From assembly GCA_036186865.1 (NCBI GenBank), contig AP025062.1:5365871-5429870 (forward strand): 64,000 bases of DNA, written 5' to 3'. Below the pieces are notes generated by a model. The model was not told the DNA's origin, searched no databases, and was given only the letters and a program-made list of their open reading frames with translations. The position numbers and the translations under genes were made by a program. Each line of letters starts with the position of its first letter. Position 1 is the stretch's first letter. Positions 61,974-64,000 of the stretch are shown one piece after another. This DNA is from Eustoma russellianum (Eukaryota; Streptophyta; Magnoliopsida; Gentianales; Gentianaceae).

Positions 61974-63490
61974 GGGATAATTATATTTGCCTCGAGAAAA
62001 TCTCACTTATTAGCCTAAGGTTTGGCACATTACTCAGTTAGCAGCCTAACGTTGATGAAATTCACTTAACAACAACTCATTGTCCAAAATGTCTCACTTG
62101 TAGCCAGTCACCGGAAGGCTTGCTACAGCAGGTTTCCTCTTTTTTTTTAAAAAAAAAAAATTCATTTCTAAAAAATATTATTTGTAAAAATTTTAAAAAA
62201 TTGTAAAAATTAATTAAAAAATATTTTAAAAATCGAAAAATTAGGAAAAAAGATAAAAATAATAAAAAATTACCCACAACGCCCCAGCACACCACCCACC
62301 CATCCCCCCCACCCCGCACCCCCCACCACAGGCCAAAAGTTTTTTTTAAAAATTTTTTCTAACTCACTCATAACGCTCCGACCACCCCCGCGTCCCCTCC
62401 CCCACCCTTCCTCTCGCGAAATTTTTTTTAAAAATTTTTTCTAACTCACCCATAACATCCCAACCACCACTGCGTCCCCTCCCCCACCCCCGCGCACACC
62501 CCAAAAAAAATTTAAAATTTTTTCAACTCACCCACAAAGCTCCAACCATCCCCCAGAACCCGAAACAATCCAACCCCCCAGTCCAAAAAGAAAATGACAA
62601 TGTTTTGGGCTGGGTGTTGGATTGTTTGGGGTGCCAGGGGATGGTCGGAGCTTTGTGGGTGAGTTGAAAAAATTTTAAAATTTTTTTGGGGTGTGCGCGT
62701 GGGTGGGGGAGGGGACGCAGGGGTGGTTGGGACGTTATGGTGAGTTAGAAAAAAAATTTTAAAAAAAATTTCGCGAGAGGGGGTGGGGGAGGGGACGCAG
62801 GGGTGGTCGGAGCGTTATGAGTGAGTTAGAAAAAAATTTTAAAAAATTTTTTGGCCAGGGGTGAGGGGTGGGGGTGGGGGTAGGTGGGTGGAGTGCTGGG
62901 GCATTGTGGGTAATTTTTTATTATTTTTATCTTTTTTTTCCTAATTTTTAGATTTTTAAAATATTTTTTAATTAATTTTTACAATTTTTTAGAATTTTTA
63001 AATTCCTTTTAAATCACTTTATTCAAAAATACAATTTTATTTATTTTTAATTAAAAAGGGTCGCCACGTGTCAACTCCTGGTTGGTCTGAGAAAGTCAAA
63101 GGTTAGTCAACGGCTGGTCAACGGTCACCTGGCTACAAGTGAGACATTTTGGACAAAGAGTTGTTGTTAAGTGAGTTTCATCAACGTTAGGCTGCTAACT
63201 GAGTAATGGGCCAAACTTTAGGCTAATAAGTGAGATTTTCTCCATTTGCCTCCCCTGTGGTTTGGCTAATTCGCCAAAAATTTTCCTGTGGTTTGGCTTA
63301 ATAGACTTTTACCTCCCCTCTAGTTTGGGTTAAAGTGGTTTCCGGCCAACACAGCCCCCTATGGTTTGGACGGAGTTGGCCGGAAACCACTTTAACCCAA
63401 ACTAGAGGGGAGGTAAAGGTCTATTTTCAAAACACATGGAATTTTTTAACGAATTAGCCAAACTACGGGGGAGGTAAAGGTAATTATCCC
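61974..63490. mobile_element. Foldback MITE, family M3, copy 2, split by a nested element
   Basis: Left 20 bp (61974-61993) and right 247 bp (63244-63490) together reconstitute the structure seen at 60828-61054: GGGATAATTA...TTTGCCTCCCCTGTGGTTTGG through to GGTAATTATCCC. The nested element inserted 11 bp from its left end and duplicated ATTTGCCTC. Confidence 0.85.
61994..63243. mobile_element. 1.25-kb near-palindromic Mutator-type element nested in the M3 MITE
   Basis: Flanked by a perfect 9-bp duplication ATTTGCCTC (61985-61993, 63244-63252). Ends GAGAAAATCTCACTTATTAG and inverse. Arms of about 600 bp mirror each other nearly to the centre (about 62600), where only a dozen or so bases separate them. 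The arms contain C-rich/G-rich tandem units (ACCACCCCCGCGTCCCCTCC and relatives) and AT-rich spacers. No gene. Confidence 0.85.
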
Positions 63491-63545
63491 TTTAAATTTT
63501 TACATTTCGTTTTGTGCTGGGGTCCTTCAGGAAGACATCACAGGT

Positions 63546-64000
63546 AGGGGTGACAATCTCGGACACGACACGAAAACACAACCTGAACCTGACACGCTCC
63601 TCGCAGGTATAGGTATAGCCTTGGAGGGTTACGTGTACAAATCGGGTAAGACCTGAAACTTACCTGCTAAGAGCGGGTGGTGTCTATGTACACCCGCGGG
63701 TTACACATTTATACCCGATTATTTAAAATATATTTTAAATATAAATTATAAATTATTAAAGTAAAAACTATAAAATAAAAAAAGAAACTCCTAAAACCTA
63801 AAAACATAATCTATGATTCTCAATTTCTCATTCTCTTCCTTCTTACCCTCTGCAATTGCCCCTTGTCGCCTCTACCCATCATTCTCGATTTCTCCTCTCT
63901 TCACTCACTCTTCACTCTTCTCAGTTCTCACTTCTCACTTAAGCGGCAGCCGGCAAGCAAGCGGTCTTGGTTCCGTTCTGACAAAGTTGTTGAAGCCGAA
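63546..64000 (+). mobile_element. hAT-like terminus, truncated by the window end
   Basis: TAGGGGTGACAATCTCGGACACGACACG is of the terminal type seen in plant hAT elements, followed by short repeats of ACCCGCGGGT/ATACCCG. The other terminus and target duplication lie outside the window. A CT-rich stretch (63800-63930) could be a leader of a gene beyond the edge. Confidence 0.4.

Overview
The window is nuclear DNA of a dicot plant, probably an asterid. The evidence is two intact intron-containing plant genes (a PHYTOCHROME KINASE SUBSTRATE homologue and a sphinganine C4-hydroxylase), plant-type Ty1/copia elements with the initiator-Met primer site, Au-like and TS-like SINEs, a CACTA (En/Spm) transposon whose ends carry GCGACGA-type repeats, and degenerate CCCTAA plant telomere-like repeats. 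The asterid placement is inference from the repeat families. Most of the 64 kb is transposon-derived.

Layout. 0-8 kb: a hAT-type MITE, a very young copia element lacking gag (1445-5885), tandem SINE remnants, and a Mutator-type element (7278-8126) carrying what looks like a captured ribosomal-protein S15a fragment. 8.6-11.4 kb: the PKS-family gene, two exons, with three Au-like SINEs in its intron. 11.6-21.1 kb: one CACTA element of about 9.5 kb (3-bp target duplication CAT). It has a broken TNPD/Transposase_21 gene and a broken Ptta/En/Spm (TNPA-like) gene on the plus strand, and two homologous small coiled-coil genes on the minus strand; blocks of GCGACGA-type repeats precede each gene. 21.5-22.9 kb: a long inverted repeat enclosing degenerate telomere-like DNA. 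23-40 kb: gene-poor, with two solo LTRs (24822-26324 and 32575-34801, the second holding a 10-N assembly gap), an internally deleted copia (36005-38399), many SINEs and Mutator-type MITEs. 40.8-42.9 kb: the minus-strand sphinganine C4-hydroxylase gene (two exons, 262 aa). 45.9-52.7 kb: a SEC14-like exon broken by two MITEs, one of which was itself split by a 6-kb copia element. 52.8-58.6 kb: an older, decayed copia element. 59.5-60.6 kb: fragments of an unrecognised gene and a LINE remnant. 60.8-64 kb: MITEs, including a 1.25-kb near-palindrome nested in another MITE, and a hAT-like terminus running off the window.

Only the PKS-like gene, the sphinganine hydroxylase and the pol ORF of the first copia element look intact. 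The transposon history can be read from target-site duplications, nearly all of which were located. The main candidates for something new are the gag-less but apparently recently mobile copia, the CACTA element with its paired antisense accessory genes and repeat-block promoters, the captured gene fragment at 7.6 kb, and the telomere-repeat-containing inverted element.
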